Assembly: GCF_008370345.1 (NCBI RefSeq)
Contig: NZ_VTUU01000003.1
Location: 248,001 to 312,000, forward strand
Direction of reading: 5' to 3'
Length of the DNA stretch: 64,000 nt
Origin: Marinobacter salinexigens
GTDB lineage: Bacteria > Pseudomonadota > Gammaproteobacteria > Pseudomonadales > Oleiphilaceae
Shown here: positions 44,966 through 53,855 of the stretch, in pieces
How positions within the stretch are numbered: the first letter of the stretch is position 1
Layout of the letters: every line of letters starts with the position of its first letter
Program-made: the position numbers and the translations under genes
Notes under the pieces: model-generated
The model's input: only the letters and a program-made list of their open reading frames with translations
Databases searched by the model: none
What the model was told of the DNA's origin: nothing

Positions 44966-46092
44966 TTACAGAATTCCGAGGCATTCAGGGTGTTGGTTCG
45001 GCACAGAGCGCGAGTGGCGAGTTCGACATCCGCAACGTAGTACAGGGACGCCAGGCCAAGCCGATCGCGCCCGAGGTTGTGGAAGACCATACCGAAGGCA
45101 ATGTCTCCGGCAGTGAAGCGCTCCTGGTGTTCGGCAAAATAACGGGCCGGCCTGGAAAGCAGGTCATCGCTGATCAGGGATTCTACCCGGCCAGCTCCGC
45201 CATGATAGGCCTGGATCAGCAGCAGCGTAAACAAGCGGTTGCGCTTGTCCTCTGGCAAATGTCCGAAGCGTTCTTCAAATGCTGGCCCCAGATTTCGCGC
45301 ATTCTGATTCATCAGCTTCAGAGCGCAGTCAATCTGAGCCAGGCGATGCCAGTAGTTCCGGGGCTTGATCTGGCAATCGGACAGCGCGGAAGGCGAGAGC
45401 TGGAGAATACCCCGTGCATTGGCTCCGGAATGGGCGCGAGCCTGCCCGCCACTCTCGATCAGAAGCTGGCCGGCGAGATAGACCGGCAGCTCGGTTGGCA
45501 GCTGCAGTCGCTGCTGTTCCATTCGTTTGCCATATACATACAGCAGTGCCTCATGCAGCGAGCCCGGTTGCCCGCTGGAAGCGAACGCCAGATCATCCCA
45601 GGCTCCCCAGATCCGGTCTGCCGGCAGCGTCCCCAGATAGCGGGCAATAGCTTCGTTGAGATCCACATGGGGCTGATCGCAGGCCAGGGCGAAAGGGTAT
45701 CCGGTAATGTCGCTCCCGCCCGCCACCCAGGTTTCTGCCCTGCCATCGTCATGCAGGGAACGGCGGATGTCGTTGAGACGTATCTGGGTATCGGTACGGT
45801 CATTACCATCGGACATCCACGCGAGAAAACGCCCACGCAGATCAAACAGGATATGCCTGTTTACATCACTGCAGTAGCCCGAGGATTTCAGCACCCACTG
45901 GCGAACGGTCAGGATGTTGCTGTAGACCCCCTGGCTGGTCCAATAGGGCGATGAGCGAACCACGCGGGTCCATCCCTCATCTTCCGGCGGGTTGGAATCA
46001 TCGGTGGGTTCAGCGTGAATTGGCCCGCAACTACCTGCTGCCAGGATGAAAATAAGTGCTGCCTGTCGTAGGCTATTGAGTTTGCATTTCAT
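44956..46092 (-). CDS. Putative lytic transglycosylase (SLT domain)
   Basis: This protein of about 378 residues has an N-terminal export signal (LRQAALIFILAAGSCGPIHA; a poor lipobox, so Sec cleavage is more likely). The SLT motif IESGGQARAHSGANARGILQLSPSAL has the catalytic Glu and the ESGG...GxLQL pattern, and a later segment reads IQAYHGGAGRV. It probably cleaves murein glycan strands in the periplasm. The first 190 residues match no domain I know. I used the ATG at 46092, since the longer frame would overlap the divergent amidase gene. No ribosome site is clear. Confidence 0.72.
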   Translation of the reverse strand: MKCKLNSLRQAALIFILAAGSCGPIHAEPTDDSNPPEDEGWTRVVRSSPYWTSQGVYSNILTVRQWVLKSSGYCSDVNRHILFDLRGRFLAWMSDGNDRTDTQIRLNDIRRSLHDDGRAETWVAGGSDITGYPFALACDQPHVDLNEAIARYLGTLPADRIWGAWDDLAFASSGQPGSLHEALLYVYGKRMEQQRLQLPTELPVYLAGQLLIESGGQARAHSGANARGILQLSPSALSDCQIKPRNYWHRLAQIDCALKLMNQNARNLGPAFEERFGHLPEDKRNRLFTLLLIQAYHGGAGRVESLISDDLLSRPARYFAEHQERFTAGDIAFGMVFHNLGRDRLGLASLYYVADVELATRALCRTNTLNASEFCKWN

Positions 46093-46144
46093 ACATGTGC
46101 AATCCGTGACCTGCCCGCTTACACAATAACAAACGGAACCCGAC

Positions 46145-47647
46145 ATGAAACAATCCGAATACCTGCGCTATGACGCCACCGCCCTGGCCGACCTGATCCG
46201 CCGTGGCGATGTATCCTCCAGGGAAGTGTGCGAGGCCGCAGTTGAGCGGGCAACACGCGTTAACGGTACCATCAACGCCATCTGCTATCCCCAATTCACC
46301 GAAGCACTGGCTCAGGACTTCCCGAAGGGTGCGCCTTTTTCCGGTGTCCCGATGCTGCTCAAGGATTTGTCCCAGGAACAGGCGGGGCACCCCTGTACCT
46401 ATGGTAGCCGGGGATTGGCAAAGAATGTGGCACCCCAGGACTCGGAATTCGTGCGCCGTGCCCGGGCCGGAGGACTGACGTTTCTGGGGCGTACGGCGAC
46501 GCCAGAATTGGGGCTCAAGGCTGTCACCGAATCAGAGCTCTGGGGCCCTTCCCGTAACCCCTGGAACCCGGACCTGACCCCCGGTGGCTCCAGTGGAGGT
46601 TCCGGCGCTGCGGTGGCTGCGGGCATCGTGCCCATGGCAGGAGCCAATGATGGTGGTGGGTCCATACGGATTCCTGCGGCCTATAATGGCCTGTTCGGAC
46701 TGAAACCCTCCCGGGGCCGGATTTCTAATGGTCCATTTGCGGGGGAAGCCTGGACTGGAGCCTCCTCCGATCACGTGGTTTCCCGAACGGTACGAGACAG
46801 TGCAGCGATGCTGGATGTTCTCAGTGGCCCCGCGCCTGGTGACCCGTTTGTGATTCCGGCACCTGCGGCGCGGTATTCTGATCTGATCCAGAAATCTCCG
46901 GGTAGCCTGAAAATCGGGGTGTTTACGGCATCCCCGTACGACACCGAAGTGGCCCCGGAATGTGTTGCTGCGGTTGAGTCCACGGCCAGAATCCTGGAAA
47001 ACCTTGGCCACAAGGTTGAATATGCCCGTCCCGAGTTCGACGGTATGGCGCTTGCCCGTTGCTATCTGGGACTCTATTTCGGTGAAGTGTCCGCGATGAT
47101 GCAGCGGGCCCGGGAGCAGTTTGGTGCCAAAGATGAGGACTTCGAGCTGGATACCCGGCTGCTCGGAATGCTCGGTGACAGCATGCCGTTGCCGGAATAC
47201 GTTCGCCGACGCCAGCAGTGGAACGAGTTCGCCCGCGCATTGGGCGCCTTTTTTCAGAGTTATGATCTGTATCTTTGCCCGACGACGGGCCAGTTGCCCG
47301 CCCGTGTTGGCGAGCTTGATACCCCGGTACATATGAAGCTCGCGGGTAAGCTGATGCTGGCCTTGAAAGCGGGTAAATTAGTGCATCGCACCGGCCAGGT
47401 GGATCAATTGGCCATGGAAAGCCTTGGCCGGACACCGTTTACCCAGCTTGCCAACCTCACTGGTACACCAGCGATGTCTGTCCCCATGCACTGGAGCGAG
47501 AGCGGGTTACCCGTAGGTGTGCAGTTTGGTGCATGTCACGGTAATGAGGCCGGACTGCTGCAGTTGGCAGCCCAACTGGAGGAGGCCAACCCCTGGTTTG
47601 GTCAGTACGAGCGGTTGGACCGCGATTTTTCAGAACAGGGGTTGTGA
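46145..47647 (+). CDS. Amidase signature family hydrolase
   Basis: This 500-residue protein has the Ser-cisSer-Lys set: the Lys of MLLKDLSQ (residues about 70-77) and GGSSGGSGAAVAAGIVPMAGANDGGGSIRIPAAYNGLFGLKPSRGR. These place it in the amidase signature family (6-aminohexanoate-cyclic-dimer hydrolase-like, judging by the TPELGLKAVTESELWG block). The substrate is not known. It is divergent from the lytic transglycosylase gene with 52 bases between them. Confidence 0.9.
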   Translation: MKQSEYLRYDATALADLIRRGDVSSREVCEAAVERATRVNGTINAICYPQFTEALAQDFPKGAPFSGVPMLLKDLSQEQAGHPCTYGSRGLAKNVAPQDSEFVRRARAGGLTFLGRTATPELGLKAVTESELWGPSRNPWNPDLTPGGSSGGSGAAVAAGIVPMAGANDGGGSIRIPAAYNGLFGLKPSRGRISNGPFAGEAWTGASSDHVVSRTVRDSAAMLDVLSGPAPGDPFVIPAPAARYSDLIQKSPGSLKIGVFTASPYDTEVAPECVAAVESTARILENLGHKVEYARPEFDGMALARCYLGLYFGEVSAMMQRAREQFGAKDEDFELDTRLLGMLGDSMPLPEYVRRRQQWNEFARALGAFFQSYDLYLCPTTGQLPARVGELDTPVHMKLAGKLMLALKAGKLVHRTGQVDQLAMESLGRTPFTQLANLTGTPAMSVPMHWSESGLPVGVQFGACHGNEAGLLQLAAQLEEANPWFGQYERLDRDFSEQGL

Positions 47648-47761
47648 TCTGATTGTTGCACCTCCACGTTTATTTTTGTGCCGAGAACAGGCTATGCTGT
47701 TGAACAGGAGGACCTGTTCCTTCCAGACAGACCCTGATGGCATCGAGGAGGCGAGCGCATT

Positions 47762-48370
47762 ATGAACCAACCGATGGCAATCGATGAACTGGTATCTGTA
47801 GCACAGGCTGAAGCCATGGGGGAGCTGGATGCGCCCATGATGGCTATTGTCCTGTCCAGTGAGCAAAGCTACGACTTGCCCATCAACTCTCTTGAAACCG
47901 ATGCCGACAAGGCCCGTTGGGGATTGATCCTCCGGGCTGCGCGCGAGCATGTGGAGGCAGACGCCGTGGCTGTCCTCTACCCGGCATGGACCACCATTCG
48001 ACAAAAAGCGGAGAAATCAGAGGCAGCGGAAGAATCTTCTGCGGAGAGCGCCGGTGAGGATGGCGAAAATGCTCCGATCGACACTCTGTTTGTGCAACTC
48101 CATACCCGGGACCATGTCTACTGGCGTGGTTTTGAGCAGATCCGGGACCCCAAACACCAGCGCATTATCGGTTTCCGCCGCATCAAGGCGCTGTCCACAG
48201 ATTACAAACGCGATGAAGCGCCCTCGGTGACCGCCTGGCTGAGCACCCTGTTTGAGCCGCTGCCTGAGGAAGGTGAGGAAACCGCTGTTGATCGGGAACT
48301 CGCGGACCTTCTGGAAGAACCGGAAGTGACTGCGGCACTCTACCCCAGGCAACTGCGGGCGTTGCACTGA
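47762..48370 (+). CDS. Hypothetical protein with acidic linker
   Basis: I do not recognise this 202-residue protein. It is probably cytoplasmic, without signal or membrane segments. An acidic, Ala/Glu-rich linker at about residues 82-104 separates an alpha/beta-looking N-terminal half (MMAIVLSSEQSYDLPINSL) from a C-terminal half with FVQLHTRDHVYWRGFEQIRD. It has a reasonable start and codon use like its neighbours. It stands alone between the amidase and hupE-like genes, converging on the latter with an 11-base gap. Confidence 0.6.
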   Translation: MNQPMAIDELVSVAQAEAMGELDAPMMAIVLSSEQSYDLPINSLETDADKARWGLILRAAREHVEADAVAVLYPAWTTIRQKAEKSEAAEESSAESAGEDGENAPIDTLFVQLHTRDHVYWRGFEQIRDPKHQRIIGFRRIKALSTDYKRDEAPSVTAWLSTLFEPLPEEGEETAVDRELADLLEEPEVTAALYPRQLRALH

Positions 48371-48381
48371 GCCGGACACCG

Positions 48382-49503
48382 TCAGATCTGGGTTGCCCGT
48401 TCAGCAACCCAGGTCAGGCTGGTGATGGCTACGCCCAGCAGAATCAGGGGAACGGCGGCCCGGCGATAGAGAGGGCTGTGCCCGAACAGGTACAGTAGCG
48501 GGAAGACGGTGATCAGAAGGGCCAGTTGGCCGAGCTCTACGCCAAGGTTAAATCCGGCCAGGGCGATGGTCAGATTCGCTGTACCGCTGGTCAACCCCGA
48601 GAGCACGCTGGCGAAGCCAAAGCCGTGGATGAGCCCGAACCCGAAGGCTAGTTTCCAGGTTTTCCGTCCAAGGAACGGCCATGCCACGTTCAGTGCAGCC
48701 ACGGCGATGGACAGGGCGATCACCGTTTCAACCCAGGCAATGGGCAGCCTGATGATATCCAGGGCCGACAGCGCCAGTGTCAGGGAATGGGCGATGGTAA
48801 AGGCGGTGACGATGCCAGCGAGTTGCATCAGGCGTTCCCGCAATGACGGTTGGGGATGCGCTGATGGTTCCCCGACCACCAGGCTGGCTGGCAGGACGAG
48901 GACCAGAAGAAACAGAATGTGGTCCAGGCCGATCAGCAGGTGAATTACCCCTTCATGGATAAACGTGGAAAAGGTTCTCCACGGTTCGGGCTGGTGCCCT
49001 TTCAGGGGCAGAACCTGTTTATCCGGGGCCAGCACCGCAAGGCTGGTTTCACCGTCCTGACGCAGCTCCATCAGCCCCCGGTGAAGGCTGTCCCGGTCAA
49101 ACAGGAGGTTGTAGCCCAGGCGTGCCGGCGGCTCATCTCCGGGGCAGCGCACCCGATACCGACTGGCGACGTAGTGTCCGTCGCTGTGACGGCTGATTCC
49201 CCATTGCTGACCATCAAGTTGACAACGTTGCCCCCTGGCAGTTTCCAACGTGAGGCCTCGTTCAATCACGCGGGTTATGTCGGCACGAGTGGCCTGCAGT
49301 TCCCGCCAGGTAATCTGCCGGTCGCTGTCGAGGTCTATCGGAACCAGTAACGCGATGTCACGAACGGCGACGTCAATCCGAAGACCTGAACTATCCAGAT
49401 CGACGTAGAGGAAACTGTCGCTTGCCTTGTGGCCAAAAGCGGTCGCTGAAGCGAGAGCCAAGACGACCAGCATGATCGCCTTGACTACGAACTGACTGTC
49501 CAT
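48382..49503 (-). CDS. HupE/UreJ-type membrane protein with EF-hand-like loop
   Basis: This protein of about 373 residues has a signal-like first helix, a periplasmic domain of about 170 residues, then six or seven helices with the HupE/UreJ_2 marks FIHEGVIHLLIGLDHILFLLVLVL, TAFTIAHSLTLALSAL and FGLIHGFGFASVL. The His-rich helices suggest metal handling. The periplasmic part contains DLDSDRQITWREL, matching an EF-hand calcium loop (Asp at 1, 3, 5 and Glu at 12). The ATG overlaps the TPR gene's stop, so the two are translationally coupled. Confidence 0.85.
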   Translation of the reverse strand: MDSQFVVKAIMLVVLALASATAFGHKASDSFLYVDLDSSGLRIDVAVRDIALLVPIDLDSDRQITWRELQATRADITRVIERGLTLETARGQRCQLDGQQWGISRHSDGHYVASRYRVRCPGDEPPARLGYNLLFDRDSLHRGLMELRQDGETSLAVLAPDKQVLPLKGHQPEPWRTFSTFIHEGVIHLLIGLDHILFLLVLVLPASLVVGEPSAHPQPSLRERLMQLAGIVTAFTIAHSLTLALSALDIIRLPIAWVETVIALSIAVAALNVAWPFLGRKTWKLAFGFGLIHGFGFASVLSGLTSGTANLTIALAGFNLGVELGQLALLITVFPLLYLFGHSPLYRRAAVPLILLGVAITSLTWVAERATQI

Positions 49504-50627
49504 CAGTAGCCCTCCGGATATCTGGCATCGACTTGCTGGTTCTGGTCCAGCCATTGAGAAAGTTCGGTCAGTGCTGATGAGGATTGGCCAGCCATTGCGG
49601 CCCTCAACGCCAGCCGGGTGTCCAGAGGTTCACGCTGAGTCTGCCAGTTTTCCAACGCGTATTTGAGAGCGATGTCTGTTTGCCCTTCCACGTCGAGTTT
49701 GAAGCGTGAAAATTCCCGTTTGTGCAGCAGGGAACCGCGCCATTGAGCTTCTTCAAATCGCTCCCTGAGGGTCTGCGCGAGTGCGGTGAAGCCGGGATCG
49801 CCAGCCTTCTTCAGGGTAATGACCCGAATGACAGACAGTGCATCTACCTGTTCGTACCCCGACGTCAGCGTCAGAACTTCCTCAAACCTTTCGTTCATTA
49901 GCAGCCAGTCGGCCAGTTGCGCCCGAGCGTAAAGGTCATCGGGGTTGTCGGTGATGACATTGCTCCAGTGATCTGCCGTCGAGTCCAGCCCCTGCTGCGC
50001 GGCGATCTCGGCCAGCGTTCCCTCAGCCCAGACTCGCTCCACCGGGTTTGTGCTGGATGTTGTGGCGAGTTGTTGTGACAGCCAGCGGTAGGCTTTCGGG
50101 GCGTCACCGGTCCGGGCCTGGACCAGGGCCCTGCAACTATCGGCGACGAGGCCCGGATAGAGGGCGTCCAGGCTCTGGCAGTGATTTAGCGATTGGGTGT
50201 AGCGACCTTGTACCAGTTCAAGGTTCGCCAGGGTCAGGCGAGCCTGAATCCGCTGGCTCCGGTCGGTTGTGTCCGCGAGGACGCGGTTCAGGTCTGCTCT
50301 CGCATCTTCAAATCGGTGAAGACTCTGAGCGAGCGTTGCCCGCAGTACCCGAAGCCGGTCATTGATATCCTCATCAGGGACTTGTTGGAATAGCCGGTCT
50401 GCGTAGCCCAGGAAACGGGGGTCTCCGGATGCACGGGCCTGTTTGATCAGACTTTGAATCTTGTCTGCTAGTGCATCCCTCGACATGGCGGCTGTCGTGT
50501 CTTTCGGGAAGGGGGCCGGAAGCCCGGCCGGCAGCGTCGCAAGGACTGTATCGTCGTGAAACTCCGACTCAATTGGCGCCGGCGAAGCGATGGCCGATGC
50601 CGACAGGAGCCAGATCGTCGTGGTCAT
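49503..50627 (-). CDS. Periplasmic TPR protein
   Basis: This protein of about 374 residues has a short signal peptide (TTTIWLLSASAIASPAP) and several helix-hairpin repeats (RFEDARADLNRVLADTTDRSQRIQARLTLANLELVQGRYTQSL and following). It is an all-helical, TPR-like scaffold for protein contacts. The open frame continues to 50864, but that part is a shadow of the upstream terminator and lipoprotein gene; the ATG at 50627 with the signal peptide is convincing. It ends in an ATGA overlap with the hupE-like gene. Confidence 0.8.
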   Translation of the reverse strand: MTTTIWLLSASAIASPAPIESEFHDDTVLATLPAGLPAPFPKDTTAAMSRDALADKIQSLIKQARASGDPRFLGYADRLFQQVPDEDINDRLRVLRATLAQSLHRFEDARADLNRVLADTTDRSQRIQARLTLANLELVQGRYTQSLNHCQSLDALYPGLVADSCRALVQARTGDAPKAYRWLSQQLATTSSTNPVERVWAEGTLAEIAAQQGLDSTADHWSNVITDNPDDLYARAQLADWLLMNERFEEVLTLTSGYEQVDALSVIRVITLKKAGDPGFTALAQTLRERFEEAQWRGSLLHKREFSRFKLDVEGQTDIALKYALENWQTQREPLDTRLALRAAMAGQSSSALTELSQWLDQNQQVDARYPEGY

Positions 50628-50636
50628 AACAGCCCT

Positions 50637-50661
50637 AAAAGCCCAGCCCCGAAGGGCTGGG
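50637..50661 (-). terminator. Intrinsic terminator between the small lipoprotein and TPR genes
   Basis: GGGCTGGG and CCCAGCCC (50654-50661 with 50642-50649) form a perfect 8-bp stem with the stable loop TTCG on the minus strand, followed by CTTTT. It ends transcripts of the DUF4331-lipoprotein pair. The TPR gene starts only about 10 bases later, so read-through presumably supplies part of its message. Confidence 0.75.
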
Positions 50662-50709
50662 ATAAAGGGCACCGGCGTTACCCGGAGGTTTGGCCGGCAC
50701 GGAGACACC

Positions 50710-50946
50710 TTACTGGAGCAGGTCATTGTAGGCCTGCGGGTTGTCGTTATCGTTGAAACTGAAGTCCACCGGATTGACGGGGACGGGCTTCTTGAGCGCG
50801 TCGGTAGCTGCGACCTGAGCCTTGACGAACGCGGTGAAATCGACTGTTGGATCAGGTCTGGCACTGTTGCTGCCTGAGTTGTTTGAGCAGCCTGCCAGCA
50901 GCATCATGCCTGCTGCGAGAACACTCAATTGGGTTATCAGCTTCAT
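50710..50946 (-). CDS. Small secreted lipoprotein
   Basis: This 78-residue protein has a signal peptide ending in the lipobox MMLLAGC, so the mature lipoprotein is about 60 residues. It has a Ser/Asn linker and the segment PTVDFTAFVKAQVAATDALKKPVPVNPVDF. It follows the DUF4331 gene by 12 bases and is probably cotranscribed with it. Function is unknown. Confidence 0.8.
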   Translation of the reverse strand: MKLITQLSVLAAGMMLLAGCSNNSGSNSARPDPTVDFTAFVKAQVAATDALKKPVPVNPVDFSFNDNDNPQAYNDLLQ

Positions 50947-50958
50947 AGCTGGCTCCTG

Positions 50959-52443
50959 TTAGTTGTTGGGTGAGCCTGCAACAGGCGTTGCCAGGTATGG
51001 GAAAGCATCACTCAACTCGGCAGGGTCAAGCTGAACCCCGTCGGTGTAGGCGAGATTGCCATCCGGAGCATCAGAGCCAGCGGCCCCGTCGGTGTAGACG
51101 AGTACCCCCATAGCAACGCGGAGTGCGATGTCCACGGTGTCGTCGACCGGTCGGCGTCCATTGGGGAAGCCGGCGTTATCGCCACCCAGTACTCCGAGGT
51201 CGTTTTGCGTACCCACAGGCGTGGCCGCAATAGCCGGGTTCAGACGCAGCATTTCCGATGCGGTGACGCCCACTGGCCGGTTAACGCCATCGATGCCCGT
51301 CAGGAAGGCGGTGACCAGGTCTGTCCTCGGAAAGTTATTGGGAGCGGTGACCGGGAACAGCACTTCAATCAATTCGGGCAATGTCGGATGGGTTACGTAC
51401 GTTGCGAACTGGCCGTCATCCGCAGGTTCACTGGCATTGAAGCGATCCTTGTCCTTCAACCCGATCACCACTTCATTAACCAGCGGCATACCGAGCCTGG
51501 AGATCTGTGTATAGGCCCCGCCCTCCACAGTGGCGCCCTTGCCGTTTGCCTTGGGTGCCGGGTTGATGATTCTGGCCTGTCGCACGCTGGCTGTTGTCCA
51601 GCCACCCAGAACCGGATCCCCGGCAGAGGTTTCTGCCGTTCCGGTCAGGCAACTGGTCGGGACTTCGAGGGCAAGCGAGGTCACGTTCTTGTCTGCGAGA
51701 TCACCTGCCCCCTCACCATCCCTGGCTCCTAGGGGGTTGGTGTTAACCAGATCGAAGATCTCTCCAAGATTAACCGCGAAGGCTTCTTTCCGCTGGCCGA
51801 CAAATACTTTGCCGGTGGTTCCGCAGCCCGGTATGGCCATGTCGAAGATGTGGGCGTCGGCGTACCCCGCGTAGTCGGCAAAGGACTTGCCGCCGATGTT
51901 GTCCAGGGGCTTTTCGAAGGTGTCTGTGCCGGTGGTCGCATTAGTAATGGTTTGTTGGGTGCCGGTGCGACGGTCTCCGCGAATGACGGTGATGGTGTAC
52001 TGCTGGCTGAGCTGGACGTTTCCATCTGCGCTCGCGTCACCGATGTTCTTGAGCGGAACCGAGACCATTTCCTGCTGGCCGTCGGGACCTACCGGTAGCT
52101 GGATATCGTTGAGGATATCGGTGAACTGGAACTGGAATGTGATGTCTTCCTGCGCGTCACCGGAGTTCTCAATATGAATCTCATAGATGGCATCGTCATC
52201 CAGGTCGAAGTAGTTCGGACCGCCGTAGGCGTCCTGCAGAGGCAGGTAATTGGCAATCAGGGTGACGTAGTCCTCCCGTCCTGCTTCATAGCTCCGGAAC
52301 ATGTAGAAATCGGTGCCATCCAGTTTCGGGGTTTCTGTGATGAAAGGTGCTTCCCGGTGACTGGAGGCATAACCGCTAGTGGCACCGAGGCATAGCCCCG
52401 AGATGGTAAGGGCGAGGGCTGAGCGTTTGATGGTTTTGTTCAT
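50959..52443 (-). CDS. DUF4331 secreted protein
   Basis: This protein of about 494 residues has a Sec signal peptide (KRSALALTISGLCLGATSGYASSHREAP). SSHREAPFITETPKLDGTDFYMFRSYE directly after it is the DUF4331 hallmark. The rest is beta-rich with FQFQFTD and TASEMLRLNPAI segments. The family has no known function. The ATG at 52443 has GAGGAAAA upstream. It is first in the operon with the lipoprotein, TPR and HupE-like genes, and divergent from an ECF sigma/anti-sigma pair. Confidence 0.88.
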   Translation of the reverse strand: MNKTIKRSALALTISGLCLGATSGYASSHREAPFITETPKLDGTDFYMFRSYEAGREDYVTLIANYLPLQDAYGGPNYFDLDDDAIYEIHIENSGDAQEDITFQFQFTDILNDIQLPVGPDGQQEMVSVPLKNIGDASADGNVQLSQQYTITVIRGDRRTGTQQTITNATTGTDTFEKPLDNIGGKSFADYAGYADAHIFDMAIPGCGTTGKVFVGQRKEAFAVNLGEIFDLVNTNPLGARDGEGAGDLADKNVTSLALEVPTSCLTGTAETSAGDPVLGGWTTASVRQARIINPAPKANGKGATVEGGAYTQISRLGMPLVNEVVIGLKDKDRFNASEPADDGQFATYVTHPTLPELIEVLFPVTAPNNFPRTDLVTAFLTGIDGVNRPVGVTASEMLRLNPAIAATPVGTQNDLGVLGGDNAGFPNGRRPVDDTVDIALRVAMGVLVYTDGAAGSDAPDGNLAYTDGVQLDPAELSDAFPYLATPVAGSPNN

Positions 52444-52597
52444 TGCATTTTCCTCGACTGTTTTTGGGTTGTGCCGAGGAAGAAACGCACGAGGTGTCAG
52501 TTCAGATGCAGGTGAGTTACAAAAAAAATGGCGGATCCATGCATCCCCATCAAGGAAGTGGGCGTAGAGGTTAGTAAGGACAGATAATGGAGCAAAC

Positions 52598-53155
52598 ATG
52601 GCAGAACCCAACTCAGATCAGTCCGACCTCATGCACTTGCTGGTGGCTGTCTCCCGGCAGGACCGCGACGCCTTTCACGAGCTCTATAGCAGGGTGGCAT
52701 CACGCATGTTTGGGGTATGTCTCAAACTTGCCGGCCACCGGGAACTCGCGGAAGAGGCGTTGCAGGAGGCGTTTATCCAGATTTGGCATCATGCCCGGGA
52801 ATACCATAGTGATCGTGGTTCGCCTATGGGGTGGATGATGACCATCGCGCGCTACCGTACGCTTGATCTGATTCGCTCCCGAAAGGTGCGTCAGACCGGG
52901 AGTGATGAGCATATTGACCAAATGCGCGATGAGCGCGCAGGTCCTCTGGATGAGTCACTGAGAAGCGCCGGAGCAGCAGAACTGACCGGCTGTCTGGACG
53001 AACTGACCAATGCCCAGCGGGACAGCATCTTGCTGACCTTCTACAAGGGGTTGAGTCACGAAGAGCTATCGCTCGCTCTCAGTTCTCCGTTAGGCACGGT
53101 GAAAAGCTGGATCAGGCGAGGACTTTTGGCGTTGAAAAGGTGTCTGGACCAATGA
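52598..53155 (+). CDS. ECF-family RNA polymerase sigma factor
   Basis: This 185-residue protein has region 2 (FHELYSRVASRMFGVCLKLAGHRELAEEALQEAFIQIWHHA) and region 4 (ELTNAQRDSILLTFYKGLSHEELSLALSSPLGTVKSWIRRGLLALKRCL). It resembles the SigK/RpoE-like ECF groups paired with RskA-type anti-sigma factors. The ATG of the next gene overlaps its stop (ATGA). It probably drives the divergent DUF4331 operon and itself (inference). Confidence 0.92.
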   Translation: MAEPNSDQSDLMHLLVAVSRQDRDAFHELYSRVASRMFGVCLKLAGHRELAEEALQEAFIQIWHHAREYHSDRGSPMGWMMTIARYRTLDLIRSRKVRQTGSDEHIDQMRDERAGPLDESLRSAGAAELTGCLDELTNAQRDSILLTFYKGLSHEELSLALSSPLGTVKSWIRRGLLALKRCLDQ

Positions 53156-53850
53156 AGAAAACGACCGAACGTGTCGAGACGCTTGCGGCTGAATACGTGC
53201 TTGGAACACTCCATGGCAAGGCTAGGCAGGGGTTTGAACGCTGGATGATGGAGTCCGTCCGGGTTCGTCAGGAGGTCTGGTTCTGGGAAGAAAAGCTTGG
53301 GGCTCTGGCCTCGGAGGTACCGGAGCAGGTGCCTCCGGTTTCGGTTTGGCATGCGATCGAGAAGCGCCTCTGGCCCGACATCCAGGCAGCGAATGACGAG
53401 TCCGGATCCAGCAGTCGCTGGTTGTGGCCTGGTTGGAGTCTGGTGGCGACAGCTGCTGCGATTGTCATGGCTGTTCTTCTGGTGCAGCAACCCCGGCCGT
53501 CAGTTGATGGCCAGCTTGCAGGTGCCGTTGTGCAGGCGGATGTGGACGACCCGCTGTGGCTGGTGAGCGAATCCGGCAGAGATCGCTGGCTGAAGTTGAA
53601 ACCGGTAGCCGCGAATGCGGCTGAGACCGGCAAGGATTATGAGCTCTGGATTGTGCCAGAGGAGGGCGATCCGCTTTCCCTCGGTGTGATCCCCGCAGGT
53701 GGTGTTTATCAGGTCACCTTGAACGACGAGGCGCGGGAAAGCCTGTCCCGGAGTAGAACCCTGGCTATCAGTCTTGAGCCCGTGGGTGGTTCGCCAACCG
53801 GGGCTCCTACCGGGCCGATACTCCACGTGACCAGGCTCTACGAGCTTTGA
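53152..53850 (+). CDS. Membrane anti-sigma factor, RskA-like
   Basis: This 232-residue protein has a cytoplasmic N-terminal zone with ERVETLAAEYVLGTLHGKARQGFERWMM (anti-sigma zinc-less fold), one membrane helix (LWPGWSLVATAAAIVMAVLLV, about residues 86-106) and a C-terminal RskA domain (DYELWIVPEEGDPLSLGVIPAGG). It should hold the ECF factor at the membrane until a periplasmic signal. It is coupled to the sigma gene by ATGA. Confidence 0.9.
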   Translation: MKKTTERVETLAAEYVLGTLHGKARQGFERWMMESVRVRQEVWFWEEKLGALASEVPEQVPPVSVWHAIEKRLWPDIQAANDESGSSSRWLWPGWSLVATAAAIVMAVLLVQQPRPSVDGQLAGAVVQADVDDPLWLVSESGRDRWLKLKPVAANAAETGKDYELWIVPEEGDPLSLGVIPAGGVYQVTLNDEARESLSRSRTLAISLEPVGGSPTGAPTGPILHVTRLYEL

Positions 53851-53855
53851 GTTGG

